DNA from: CBDFHV01 sp965247705
GTDB lineage: Bacteria; Pseudomonadota; Alphaproteobacteria; Rhodospirillales; CAMCUA01
Length of the DNA: 58,475 nt
Direction: 5' to 3'
Assembly: GCA_965247705.1 (NCBI GenBank)
Contig: CBDFHV010000046.1
Location: 1 to 58,475, forward strand
Both the position numbers and the translations under genes were made by a program. Shown one piece after another: positions 41,840 through 49,454 of the stretch. How positions within the stretch are numbered: the first letter of the stretch is position 1; every line of letters begins with the position of its first letter. The notes under the pieces were generated by a model. It made no database searches, had not been told where the DNA came from, and saw nothing but the letters and a program-made list of their open reading frames with translations.

Positions 41840-42619
41840 CTACAGGGTACCGGGGTAATTGCCGCCATCGATCAGCAGGTTCTGTCCGGTCATGTAGCCG
41901 GCCTGGACGCCGCACAGGAAGGCACAGGCGTCGCCGAACTCCTCGGCCGTGCCGAAGCGCCCCGAAGGATTTGCCTTGCGCCGCGCGGCCGCCACTTCTT
42001 CCTCGGACTTTCCGCAACGCTTGGCCTCGAAGGTCACGTTGCCGCGCAGCCGATCGGTGTCGAAGGGACCGGGCAACAGGTTGTTGATGGTCACGTTGTG
42101 GCGCACCGTCTGCCGCGAGATGCCGGCAACGAACCCGGTAAGGCCGGCGCGGGCGCCGTTGGACAGTCCCAGGGCCGGGATAGGCGCCTTGACGGCGCCG
42201 GAGGTGATGTTGACGATGCGGCCGAACTCTCGCTCGATCATGCCGTCGACGGTGGCCTTGATGAGAAAAATGGCGGTCAGCATGTTGGCGTTCAGGGCCG
42301 AGACCCAGTCATCGTACCCCCAGTCCCGAAAGTCCCCTGGCGGCGGCCCTCCGGCGTTGTTGACCAGGATATCCGGTTCCGGGCAGGCGGCGAGCACCGC
42401 GGCCCGGCCTTCCTCCGTCGTGATGTCGCAGGCGACCGAGGTCACGTCGACGCCGAAGCGGCCGCGAATATCGGCGGCGGTCGCCTCCACGGTCTCCTTC
42501 GTGCGGGCGCAAATGGTCACACTCACCCCCTCTCGCGCCAGGGATTCGGCGCAGCCCCGCCCCAGGCCCTTGCTGGCGGCGCAAACGATGGCCTTACGTC
42601 CCGATATACCCAGATCCAC
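41840..42619 (-). CDS. Non-canonical SDR family protein, tandem copy 2
   Basis: A 259-residue paralogue of both flanking genes (MDLGISGRKAIV; AASKGLGRG cofactor motif; NNAGG). The catalytic segment reads NITSGAVKAPIPALGLSNGARAGL, so Ser140 is present, with Ser153 in place of Tyr and Arg157 in place of Lys. The segment LSNGARAGLTGFVAGISRQTVRHNVTINNLLPG is almost identical in copies 2 and 3. Spacings of 42 and 29 bases to its neighbours suggest cotranscription. Confidence 0.88.
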   Translation of the reverse strand: MDLGISGRKAIVCAASKGLGRGCAESLAREGVSVTICARTKETVEATAADIRGRFGVDVTSVACDITTEEGRAAVLAACPEPDILVNNAGGPPPGDFRDWGYDDWVSALNANMLTAIFLIKATVDGMIEREFGRIVNITSGAVKAPIPALGLSNGARAGLTGFVAGISRQTVRHNVTINNLLPGPFDTDRLRGNVTFEAKRCGKSEEEVAAARRKANPSGRFGTAEEFGDACAFLCGVQAGYMTGQNLLIDGGNYPGTL

Positions 42620-42661
42620 GATTTCTTCTCCCGTTTTTCGCCACGCAATTCCGCGCCCCGG

Positions 42662-43444
42662 TTATAGCGTGCCGGGGAACCTGCCGCCGTCCACCAACAC
42701 GTTCTGACCCGTGATGTAGCCCGCCTGGGCGCTGCACAGGTAGGCGCAGACGTCGCCCATCTCCGCCGGATCGCCGAAGCGGCCGGCCGGATGCTGTGCC
42801 ATCTGCTCAGCCCGCACATCCTCGACCCTTCTGCCGGCCTTGCGGGCATTGGCGGCCAAGTTGCGTTCCAGCCGGTCGGTGGCGCTGCGCCCCGGCAGGA
42901 GGTTGTTGATGGTGACGTTGTGGCGCACGGTCTGCCGGGCGATGCCGGCGACGAACCCGGTCAGTCCGGCGCGCGCGCCGTTGGACAGCCCCATGTTCGC
43001 AATGGGCGCCCGCACGGAACTCGACGTGATGTTGACGACGCGCCCGAACCCTCGGGCAGTCATGCCGTCGACGGTGGCCCGGATCATGAAGATGGGGGTC
43101 AGCATGCTGTCTTCCAGGGCCGCGATCCAGACGTCCCGGTCCCAAGCCCGGAAGTCGTCGCCATGGGGCGGGCCGCCAACGTTGTTGATCAGGATATCCG
43201 GCGCCGGACAGGCCTCGAGGGCCGCCGCGCGCGCCTCCTCGGTCACGATGTCGGCCGACACCGCCGTCACCGGCGCGCCGGTCATCTCGCCGATGGACCG
43301 CGCGGTCTCGGCCAGGGGTTCGGGCCGCCGCGCGACGATGGTGACCTGGGCGCCTTCCCGCGCCAGGGAAATGGCGCAGGCCCGGCCGAAGCCGCGGCTG
43401 GCGGCCGTCACCAGGGCCTTCTTTCCGGCGATGCCCAGATCCAT
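42662..43444 (-). CDS. Non-canonical SDR family protein, tandem copy 3
   Basis: A 260-residue paralogue and the first of the three in the direction of transcription (MDLGIAGKKALV; AASRGFGRA; NNVGG). In NITSSSVRAPIANMGLSNGARAGL, Ser141 remains, Tyr is replaced by Ser154 and Lys by Arg158. It starts 10 bases after the hda stop, so it may be read from the upstream housekeeping transcript. The three products are similar enough to form mixed dimers or tetramers, which is speculation. Confidence 0.88.
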   Translation of the reverse strand: MDLGIAGKKALVTAASRGFGRACAISLAREGAQVTIVARRPEPLAETARSIGEMTGAPVTAVSADIVTEEARAAALEACPAPDILINNVGGPPHGDDFRAWDRDVWIAALEDSMLTPIFMIRATVDGMTARGFGRVVNITSSSVRAPIANMGLSNGARAGLTGFVAGIARQTVRHNVTINNLLPGRSATDRLERNLAANARKAGRRVEDVRAEQMAQHPAGRFGDPAEMGDVCAYLCSAQAGYITGQNVLVDGGRFPGTL

Positions 43445-43454
43445 GGGAAGTGGC

Positions 43455-44144
43455 TCAAGTGTCGTGGGAGATTCGGGCGAGGACCCGGCTTACCAGGGGA
43501 ATGGTTACGGCGTGGCGCTCCGACAGGGCGGTTCGGTCGATTTCCTGGACGACCCGACGCGCCGCGGCGAAGCTGCGCTCCATGCGGGCGAGCATAAACG
43601 AGACGGTATCCCTGTCCACCGTCAACTGGCGGTCGGAGAACTGCTTGGCCAGGACGGCTACCAACAGATCCTCGTCTGGCGCGCCGATGATCGTGGCAAG
43701 GGCCGCGCGCAATCGGGAGGCCAGGTCGGGCAGGGCCACCGGCCACCGCCCAGGCGCCGTTTCGGCCGTCAGCAACAGCGATGAGCCGCCCTCGCCGATG
43801 ACATTGAGCAGGTGGAACAGCGGAATCTCCAAGGTTGGCTGCAACCACCGGTCCACGTCCTCCAGGATCCAGGCCCGCCGGCGGACCAGCCGCTCGCGGA
43901 GCGCCGGATCCCCCAATTCATTTGCCATTAATCGACCCGCGTCCGCGCGCGCCGCCAGGATGTTGGCCAGGTGGCTCTTGCCGCAGCCTCTGGCGCCGTG
44001 AATACACAGCCACGGCGACGGCCAATCGGGCCAACGGCCGATCCAGGTCGCCGCTTCCCGGTTTGCCGCGCCGAAGACGAAATCGTAAGTGGAAAGGGAT
44101 TCGTCAATGGGCAGATCCAGCGGAAGCTGACGCGAATCAGACAC
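43455..44144 (-). CDS. hda: DnaA-related protein Hda (regulatory inactivation of DnaA)
   Basis: A 229-residue AAA+ protein like DnaA domain III without the DNA-binding domain. It has the N-terminal clamp-binding motif RQLPLDLP, a DnaA-like start (TYDFVFGAANREAATWI), a Walker A variant HGARGCGKSHLANILAA and a Walker B region WILEDVDRWL. With the DNA-loaded clamp, Hda stimulates ATP hydrolysis by DnaA and limits re-initiation. The GTG at 44144 sits within the end of the permease gene (8-base overlap) and brings the clamp motif close to the N-terminus. Confidence 0.9.
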   Translation of the reverse strand: MSDSRQLPLDLPIDESLSTYDFVFGAANREAATWIGRWPDWPSPWLCIHGARGCGKSHLANILAARADAGRLMANELGDPALRERLVRRRAWILEDVDRWLQPTLEIPLFHLLNVIGEGGSSLLLTAETAPGRWPVALPDLASRLRAALATIIGAPDEDLLVAVLAKQFSDRQLTVDRDTVSFMLARMERSFAAARRVVQEIDRTALSERHAVTIPLVSRVLARISHDT

Positions 44145-45231
44145 CGGCGTCCCCGTCCCCCGGACCGACCGCGCGGGCGTCGCCAAGGTAAAGGCGGCTG
44201 GCGCGGTAGCGCCCCAACCAGAACCGCACCAGAACGCCGATCACCGCCGCCACGGGAACCCCCAGCAGGACCCCGGTGAATCCAAACAGGGCGCCCCCGG
44301 CCATCAGCGCGAAAATCAGCCACACCGGATGCAACCCCACGCGGTCGCCGACCAACCTCGGCGTCAGGAGATAGCTCTCGGCCAACTGGCCGACGACGAA
44401 AATCGCGCCAACGCCCATGGTCCAGGCGATGTCATGGAACTGGAACCACGCAACGGTGACGCCGGTCACCAGGCCGACGGCCGCGCCCACGTAGGGAATG
44501 AAGGATATGATGCCCGCCCCAAGGCCGATCAGAAGACCGTATTTGAGGCCCACCAGTCCCAGGGAGACGGCATAGAAGGTCGCCAAGATGGTGCATACCG
44601 TCGCCTGCCCGCGAACGAATCCGGCAATGGTGGCGTCGATGTCCTGGAAGATGCCTCGGATCACCCCCTGGGCGCCCCTCGGAAGGTGCCGATCGATGAA
44701 CGCGACAACGTAATCCCAGTCGCGCATCAGGTAGAACGCCACCAGCGGGGTGATCACCAGGAGGGAGAGCAGATCCAACAGGGCAAGGCCGCCTCGCCAC
44801 ACATTACCCAGCAGGCCGGTGATCCAGGTGACGGCGGAACCCGCATGGGAAGCCGCAAACGTCCGAATCCGTTCAAGTTCCTCTTCCGTCAACCGGTCCC
44901 ACAGCCGTTCGACGACCGGTTGCGCGGCCTCGCGAACGGTATCCACCAGATCGGGCAAGGCATTGACGAGGCGGACCAGCTGCGATTGCAGGGGCGGCAA
45001 TACCACCACCAACACGCCCATGGCGACGACGACGAAGGCCAGCAGAACCAGGCACACGGACAGCGTCCGCGACATCCGCCAACGTTGCAGCCGATCCACC
45101 AGCGGATCCAGCATGTAGGCCAGCAGCATGCCTGCCACGAACGGCAGCAGGATGCCGCGAAACAGAACCAGGAGGGTGGCAAACGCGATCAGGGCCAGGA
45201 GCCACACCGCGACCTGGCGATCGCGGCTCAA
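44137..45231 (-). CDS. AI-2E family (PerM-like) transporter
   Basis: A 364-residue membrane protein with about eight hydrophobic segments and the family pattern LLPFVAGMLLAYMLDPLVDRLQRW near the start, GQATVCTILATFYAVSLGLVGLKYGLLIGLGAGIISFIPYVGAAVGLV and LTPRLVGDRVGLHPVWLIFALMAGGALFGFTGVLLGVPVAA. The start is taken as the TTG at 45231. It overlaps the stop of the upstream gene (TTGA) and is preceded by GGAGGAGGA, so translation is coupled. The substrate of these proteins is disputed (AI-2, ions). Confidence 0.9.
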   Translation of the reverse strand: MSRDRQVAVWLLALIAFATLLVLFRGILLPFVAGMLLAYMLDPLVDRLQRWRMSRTLSVCLVLLAFVVVAMGVLVVVLPPLQSQLVRLVNALPDLVDTVREAAQPVVERLWDRLTEEELERIRTFAASHAGSAVTWITGLLGNVWRGGLALLDLLSLLVITPLVAFYLMRDWDYVVAFIDRHLPRGAQGVIRGIFQDIDATIAGFVRGQATVCTILATFYAVSLGLVGLKYGLLIGLGAGIISFIPYVGAAVGLVTGVTVAWFQFHDIAWTMGVGAIFVVGQLAESYLLTPRLVGDRVGLHPVWLIFALMAGGALFGFTGVLLGVPVAAVIGVLVRFWLGRYRASRLYLGDARAVGPGDGDAGV

Positions 45232-45773
45232 CGATCCTCCTCCATCCGCGCCGCCCGCTTGGTCCACTCGAAAACGTAGACCGCCCCGGACGCCAGGGTG
45301 GTGGCCGCGGTCACATAGACCATGGGGTCGACCAGCAAGGCGACCGGCAGGTTAAGGCCGTACTGTCCCAATACGGTACCGACGAGAACTATCTGCGCCA
45401 CCGTATTGATCTTGCTGATCTTGAGGGGCTGCGGCGAAAGCTCTTTGGTGAGGGTGAAAAAGAGCAGCGCGCCAGCGATGATGAGGACGTCGCGAAACAC
45501 GATGAGGATGACCAGCCAGTCCTCGAGATAGCCTTCGATGCCGAGGCTTATGCAGACGCTGACCAGCAGCGCCTTGTCCGCCAGAGGGTCGAGATAGCGG
45601 CCAAGGGTGGTTTCGGCATTCAGGCGCTTGGCCAGGTAGCCGTCGATCCCGTCTGAGATGCCCGCCGCCACGAACAGCCAGAACGTCGCGAACAGGTGGC
45701 CGCTCAAGACCAGCCATACGGCAACCGGCACCGCGAACAGGCGCCCCAGGGATATGCAGTTGGGGAGGCTCAC
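45228..45773 (-). CDS. CDP-alcohol phosphatidyltransferase family protein (PgsA-like)
   Basis: A 181-residue inner-membrane enzyme with the family motif D-x2-D-G-x2-A-x-R...G-x3-D-x3-D, seen as SDGIDGYLAKRLNAETTLGRYLDPLADK. Such enzymes exchange CMP for an alcohol on CDP-diacylglycerol; glycerol 3-phosphate (phosphatidylglycerophosphate synthesis) is the likeliest acceptor, but cardiolipin-type acceptors cannot be excluded. Five or six membrane segments are predicted. It begins only 7 bases from the 103-bp inverted-repeat element. Confidence 0.85.
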   Translation of the reverse strand: MSLPNCISLGRLFAVPVAVWLVLSGHLFATFWLFVAAGISDGIDGYLAKRLNAETTLGRYLDPLADKALLVSVCISLGIEGYLEDWLVILIVFRDVLIIAGALLFFTLTKELSPQPLKISKINTVAQIVLVGTVLGQYGLNLPVALLVDPMVYVTAATTLASGAVYVFEWTKRAARMEEDR

Positions 45774-45780
45774 GGAATGG

Positions 45781-45883
45781 CCCTAGTGTTGCGATTCTAA
45801 CATTTGGTTCCTGAGCCCGGGGGTGAAGGTCGCAGTTTGCGTAGATTTAATGGGAACGAAATGTCTCGATCGGAACACTAGGG
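45781..45883. repeat. 103-bp MITE-like element with 31-bp terminal inverted repeats
   Basis: The ends 45781-45811 (starting CCCTAGTGTTGCGATT) and 45853-45883 (read on the other strand, CCCTAGTGTTCCGATC) match at roughly 25 of 31 positions and enclose a 41-bp centre. No coding capacity is present. The element fills the gap between the DUF2066 and PgsA-like genes and contains the DUF2066 stop codon. RNA from the locus could fold into a long hairpin. No clear target duplication is visible. Confidence 0.75.
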
Positions 45884-47023
45884 GGAACTTGGCGCTTTGG
45901 CCAACCGAAGCACCCGCTCGCCCACCTGATCCGACAGAATCAGGTCGGACTGTTCCAGCGCCACTGCCAACTGGTCCGGATCCCCCAGGTAGTGGAGTAT
46001 GATTCTCACTTCGTTGCGGGCGATGAGCACCACTTCCAGCTGCCGCATGGCGGCCGACCTCAAGAGCCGCTGACGGACATCCAGCCAGTCTTTGAGAGAG
46101 CCGACCGGGACCGTAACCGCCATCGCAGACTCGCGACCGAATCGCAACTGATTGTCCCGCTTCCAGGCCTCTTCCACGTCCATGGCCACGGACGCCGCGG
46201 CGAGACGAAATGCCCGTTCCGCGTCATCGCCGCCGACGGGAAAGGATTGGATCAGCGACTGCGGGTCCAAGGTGGCACCGTAACGGGTCAGCGAAATGGC
46301 GACTTCGCCCGATGCCACGCCCTCGCCGGCCGTTCGTTCGGCGATAGCGACCAGGACATCGTTGGCGCCGTAGCGTTCGGCGATGATCTTCAGTTGCTCC
46401 GAATCCCCTTGCGAGGCCTGGTCGGGCCCGACGGCGGCAATATCGGTGAGGTCCCCCAAGGGGAGCAGGACGGGTGCCAAGCCATCGCCGAGCGGCAGTT
46501 CTCGCCACGCATCGAGCCAGGGATTGGGTCCGTCCCACAACACCACCCTACCGCCGGCGCGGAAAATGGGCAGCACCAGGACGGGCTTGCTGGGCGTTTC
46601 GGCAAAGGCCAAGCCATAGGTCTGGAACAGGTTCCGCGCGGCCTGGGGGTGAAAGCGGAAATCCAGGCGGGCGATATAGCGAACGGGCGAGGTCTTTTCC
46701 TCGGCGACACCGAAATCTTGGACCAGGGCGCCCAGTGCCTCTCGCTCCAGTTCCGGCACCCGCCCCCAGTCGTGACGCAGGACCAGGCGCCGCACAAGCC
46801 GGTCGAAGGCGTCCCGCTCGCCCTGAGCCAGGGCTTGTTCGCGGGCCGCCGCCGCGGTTTCCGCCGTGACGTCCACCGCCACGTCTCGGAGCTCGAAGAC
46901 ATTGATCTCCTGGCCGGTTTCCTGGGCGTAACCAGGCGTGGCCGCCGTGGCGAGAACGGCCGCCACGAAAGCCAACCGGGGAGCCGCTTCGAAGAGTCGT
47001 CGAAATTGAACACGTTGGGTCAT
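45878..47023 (-). CDS. DUF2066 domain periplasmic protein
   Basis: A 381-residue secreted protein. The signal peptide ends near ATPGYAQE. The DUF2066 domain follows (NVFELRDVAVDVTAETAAAAREQALAQGERDAFDRLVRRLV, YIARLDFRFHPQAARNLFQTYGLAFAE, KPVLVLPIFRAGGRVVLWDGPNPWLDAW). Its function is not known; in alphaproteobacteria it commonly precedes pgsA, the AI-2E permease and hda. The ATG at 47023 is preceded by AAGGG and starts the signal peptide. The final residues and the TAG stop (45878-45880) lie inside the inverted-repeat element, so the C-terminus may have been altered by that insertion. Confidence 0.88.
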   Translation of the reverse strand: MTQRVQFRRLFEAAPRLAFVAAVLATAATPGYAQETGQEINVFELRDVAVDVTAETAAAAREQALAQGERDAFDRLVRRLVLRHDWGRVPELEREALGALVQDFGVAEEKTSPVRYIARLDFRFHPQAARNLFQTYGLAFAETPSKPVLVLPIFRAGGRVVLWDGPNPWLDAWRELPLGDGLAPVLLPLGDLTDIAAVGPDQASQGDSEQLKIIAERYGANDVLVAIAERTAGEGVASGEVAISLTRYGATLDPQSLIQSFPVGGDDAERAFRLAAASVAMDVEEAWKRDNQLRFGRESAMAVTVPVGSLKDWLDVRQRLLRSAAMRQLEVVLIARNEVRIILHYLGDPDQLAVALEQSDLILSDQVGERVLRLAKAPSSP

Positions 47024-47100
47024 TGCATGCCCTTGGAGATCGGGTATGGTTCGCGACGCATTAGCCAGCCTACTCCACCTCCGCGCCAAGGAAGAAGTCC

Positions 47101-48165
47101 ATCGCCGGCCTCAGCTACAAGGATGCCGGAGTCGATATAGATGCCGGCGGCGCCGTCGTCCAGGCGGTCAAGCCCCTGGCGGCCACCACTGCTCGGCCTG
47201 GCGTCCTTGGCGCCATCGGCGGATTCGGCGCCCTTTTCGATATCAAGGCGGCGGGATACGAGGACCCGATTCTGGTGGCGGCGACCGATGGGGCCGGCAC
47301 TAAAGTCGAGCTTGCCGTTGCTTGCGGACGCCACCGGGGCATCGGCGTCGACCTGGTCGCCATGTGTGTCAACGATCTGGTGGTGCAGGGCGCGGAGCCC
47401 TTGTTCTTCCTCGATTATTTCGCCACCGGCCGGCTGGAGCCGGCGGTGGCGGCATCGGTTCTGGAAGGTGTGGCCCAGGGCTGCCGCCTGGCGGGCTGTG
47501 CCCTGATCGGCGGCGAAACGGCGGAGATGCCGGGCCTTTACGCGGCCGGCCACTACGATCTGGCGGGTTTCGCCGTCGGCGCCGTCGAGCGGGACTCCAT
47601 CATCACCGGCGCCGCTTGTGCCGAAGGCGACGTTGTTCTCGGCCTCGCCGCCAGCGGTCTCCACGCCAACGGCTTTTCCCTTGTCCGGCGCATTCTCGAC
47701 CATGTGGGAACGGACTTGAACGATCCCGCGCCGTTCGATTCGGCGAAAGCCTTGGGAGAGGCGCTGATGGCGCCGACGCGCATCTACGTCGGGTCTATCC
47801 TCGATGGACTGCGGGCCGGCGGCATCCACGCCCTGGCTCATATTACCGGCGGCGGCCTGTTGGAAAACATACCGCGGATCCTGCCCCCGTCGGTGGCGGC
47901 CGAGATCGACCTCACCACATGGCAACCGCCCGCCGTGTTCGGGTGGCTGGCCGAGGCCGGCGGGGTGGCGGCCACGGAGATGGCGCGGACCTTCAATTGC
48001 GGCGTCGGCATGGTGGCGGTCGTGGCGGCGGATCGCGCCGACGCCCTGTCGGGCCTGTTCGCCCAACGGGGCGAGAAGACCTGGGCCATCGGCCGGCTGG
48101 TGACCCGCGACGAGGGTGACCCGGCGGTGCGCCTGGTGGGCATGGAACCGTCCTGGCCCCGATGA
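47101..48165 (+). CDS. purM: Phosphoribosylformylglycinamidine cyclo-ligase, start codon non-canonical or lost
   Basis: AIR synthetase, which closes the imidazole ring in purine synthesis. Homology begins at LSYKDAGVDIDAGGAVVQAVKP (from 47110) and continues through AATDGAGTKVELAVACGRHRGIGVDLVAMCVNDLVVQGAEPLFFLDYFATG and GGETAEMPGLYAAGHYDLAGFAVGAV. Between the in-frame stop at 47062 and the conserved N-terminus there is no ATG, GTG or TTG. An AAGGA lies 8 bases before an ATC at 47101, which I give as a provisional start (354 residues, normal length). The first ATG, at 47275, would remove about 58 conserved residues. purN overlaps by four bases. Confidence 0.85.
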   Translation: MAGLSYKDAGVDIDAGGAVVQAVKPLAATTARPGVLGAIGGFGALFDIKAAGYEDPILVAATDGAGTKVELAVACGRHRGIGVDLVAMCVNDLVVQGAEPLFFLDYFATGRLEPAVAASVLEGVAQGCRLAGCALIGGETAEMPGLYAAGHYDLAGFAVGAVERDSIITGAACAEGDVVLGLAASGLHANGFSLVRRILDHVGTDLNDPAPFDSAKALGEALMAPTRIYVGSILDGLRAGGIHALAHITGGGLLENIPRILPPSVAAEIDLTTWQPPAVFGWLAEAGGVAATEMARTFNCGVGMVAVVAADRADALSGLFAQRGEKTWAIGRLVTRDEGDPAVRLVGMEPSWPR

Positions 48166-48815
48166 CGGCGAAACGTCTCAAGGTGACGGTGCTGATTTCG
48201 GGACGCGGCACCAACCTGGGGAGTCTCATCGACGCCTTCGCCGGGCTGGACGCGCCGGCCCGCATCGCCGGCGTTATTTCCAACGTGCCGGGGGCGCCGG
48301 GACTCGCCCGGGGGGAAGCCGCCGGCATTCCGGTCCACACTGTCGACCATCGTCATTTCGCAGGGCGCGACGCATTCGAGGCGGCGCTGACGGACCGGCT
48401 GGTCGAGGCCGAGTCGGAACTGGTGTGCCTGGCCGGTTTCATGCGCCTCCTGACCGCCCCGTTCGTGGATCGGTGGCGGGACCGCCTGATCAACGTCCAT
48501 CCGTCCCTGCTGCCGGCATTCAAGGGGTTGAATGTCCACGAGCGTGTCCTTGAGGCGGGCGTCCGCTTTTCCGGCTGTACGGTTCATTTCGTGCGACCGG
48601 CCATGGACGAGGGTCCTGTCCTGGTCCAGGCCGTGGTTCCCGTTCGCACCGATGACGATCCAGCCACCCTGGCCGCGCGTGTGCTCGCCCAGGAGCATGT
48701 GGCCTATCCCCTGGCCGTCAGGCATATCGCTGAAGGCCGGGTACGAGTCGTCAAGGAACGTGTCCTGATCGATGGCGCCCAAGTGCCCGAAGGCGTCCTC
48801 GTCAGCCCCTTATAG
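48162..48815 (+). CDS. purN: Phosphoribosylglycinamide formyltransferase
   Basis: A 217-residue GAR transformylase that adds a formyl group from 10-formyl-tetrahydrofolate to GAR in purine synthesis. It shows VTVLISGRGTNLGSLIDAF at the start and the catalytic region NVHPSLLPAFKGLNVHERVLEAGVRFSGCTVHFV with the conserved Asn, His and later Asp (DEGPVLVQAVVPV). It is translationally coupled to purM through an ATGA overlap. Confidence 0.96.
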   Translation: MTAKRLKVTVLISGRGTNLGSLIDAFAGLDAPARIAGVISNVPGAPGLARGEAAGIPVHTVDHRHFAGRDAFEAALTDRLVEAESELVCLAGFMRLLTAPFVDRWRDRLINVHPSLLPAFKGLNVHERVLEAGVRFSGCTVHFVRPAMDEGPVLVQAVVPVRTDDDPATLAARVLAQEHVAYPLAVRHIAEGRVRVVKERVLIDGAQVPEGVLVSPL

Positions 48816-48842
48816 CAGCGCCAGTCCGGCGGTGCATCCTTG

Positions 48843-49265
48843 TCAGCCGACGAGGTCGATCTGGCTGAAGAAAAAGCCGATTTCCGCGGCCGCGTTGTCC
48901 GGCGAATCCGAACCGTGAACGGCGTTTTCCTGCACGTTCTGGCCGTACATCTTGCGGATGGTGCCGTCCGCCGCGTTGGCGGGGTTGGTGGCGCCCATGA
49001 TTTCTCGGTTCTTGGCGATAGCGTCTTCGCCCTCCAACACCTGAACCACGACGGGGCCGGAACACATATAGGCGCAAAGCTCGTCGTAGAACGATCGCTC
49101 GGCGTGAACGGCGTAGAAGGCCTTGGCCTGCTCTTCCGTCATCTGGATGCGCCGTTGGGCCACCGTATGGAGCCCCGCGTCCTCTAGAACCGTATTGATC
49201 TTGCCCGTCAAGTTCCGCTTGGTCGCGTCGGGCTTGATGATCGAGAGAGTCCGCTCTTGGGCCAT
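48843..49265 (-). CDS. ndk: Nucleoside diphosphate kinase
   Basis: A 140-residue enzyme that balances nucleoside triphosphates by a ping-pong mechanism. The phospho-histidine is in NAVHGSDS, and the N-terminus is ERTLSIIKPDATKRNLTGKI. The ATG at 49265 is chosen because family homology starts there. It is convergent with purN and divergent from the ABC-F gene; the gap of 189 bases on that side presumably holds both promoters, though I could not pick out boxes with confidence. Confidence 0.96.
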   Translation of the reverse strand: MAQERTLSIIKPDATKRNLTGKINTVLEDAGLHTVAQRRIQMTEEQAKAFYAVHAERSFYDELCAYMCSGPVVVQVLEGEDAIAKNREIMGATNPANAADGTIRKMYGQNVQENAVHGSDSPDNAAAEIGFFFSQIDLVG

Positions 49266-49454
49266 GTTTCGAAAATTCCCTGGTTGTTCGCGACCTCGGG
49301 CGCCTGCCCAAGGCGTCGACGGCGGCGCCACTGTCGCGGGGTAGGTTGGCCGGGTTCAGCGAGAGCGGCGCCTTATATACCCAGCCGATGGCAGTGGCAA
49401 CACGGTCGCACAACGGCTTCACGACATTCATCCACGCGTGATATCAACCGCGCC

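Noticed and set aside
47275..48165. purM starting at the first ATG
   Set aside because: This would delete about 58 residues that match PurM, including the conserved SYKDAGVDIDAG segment.
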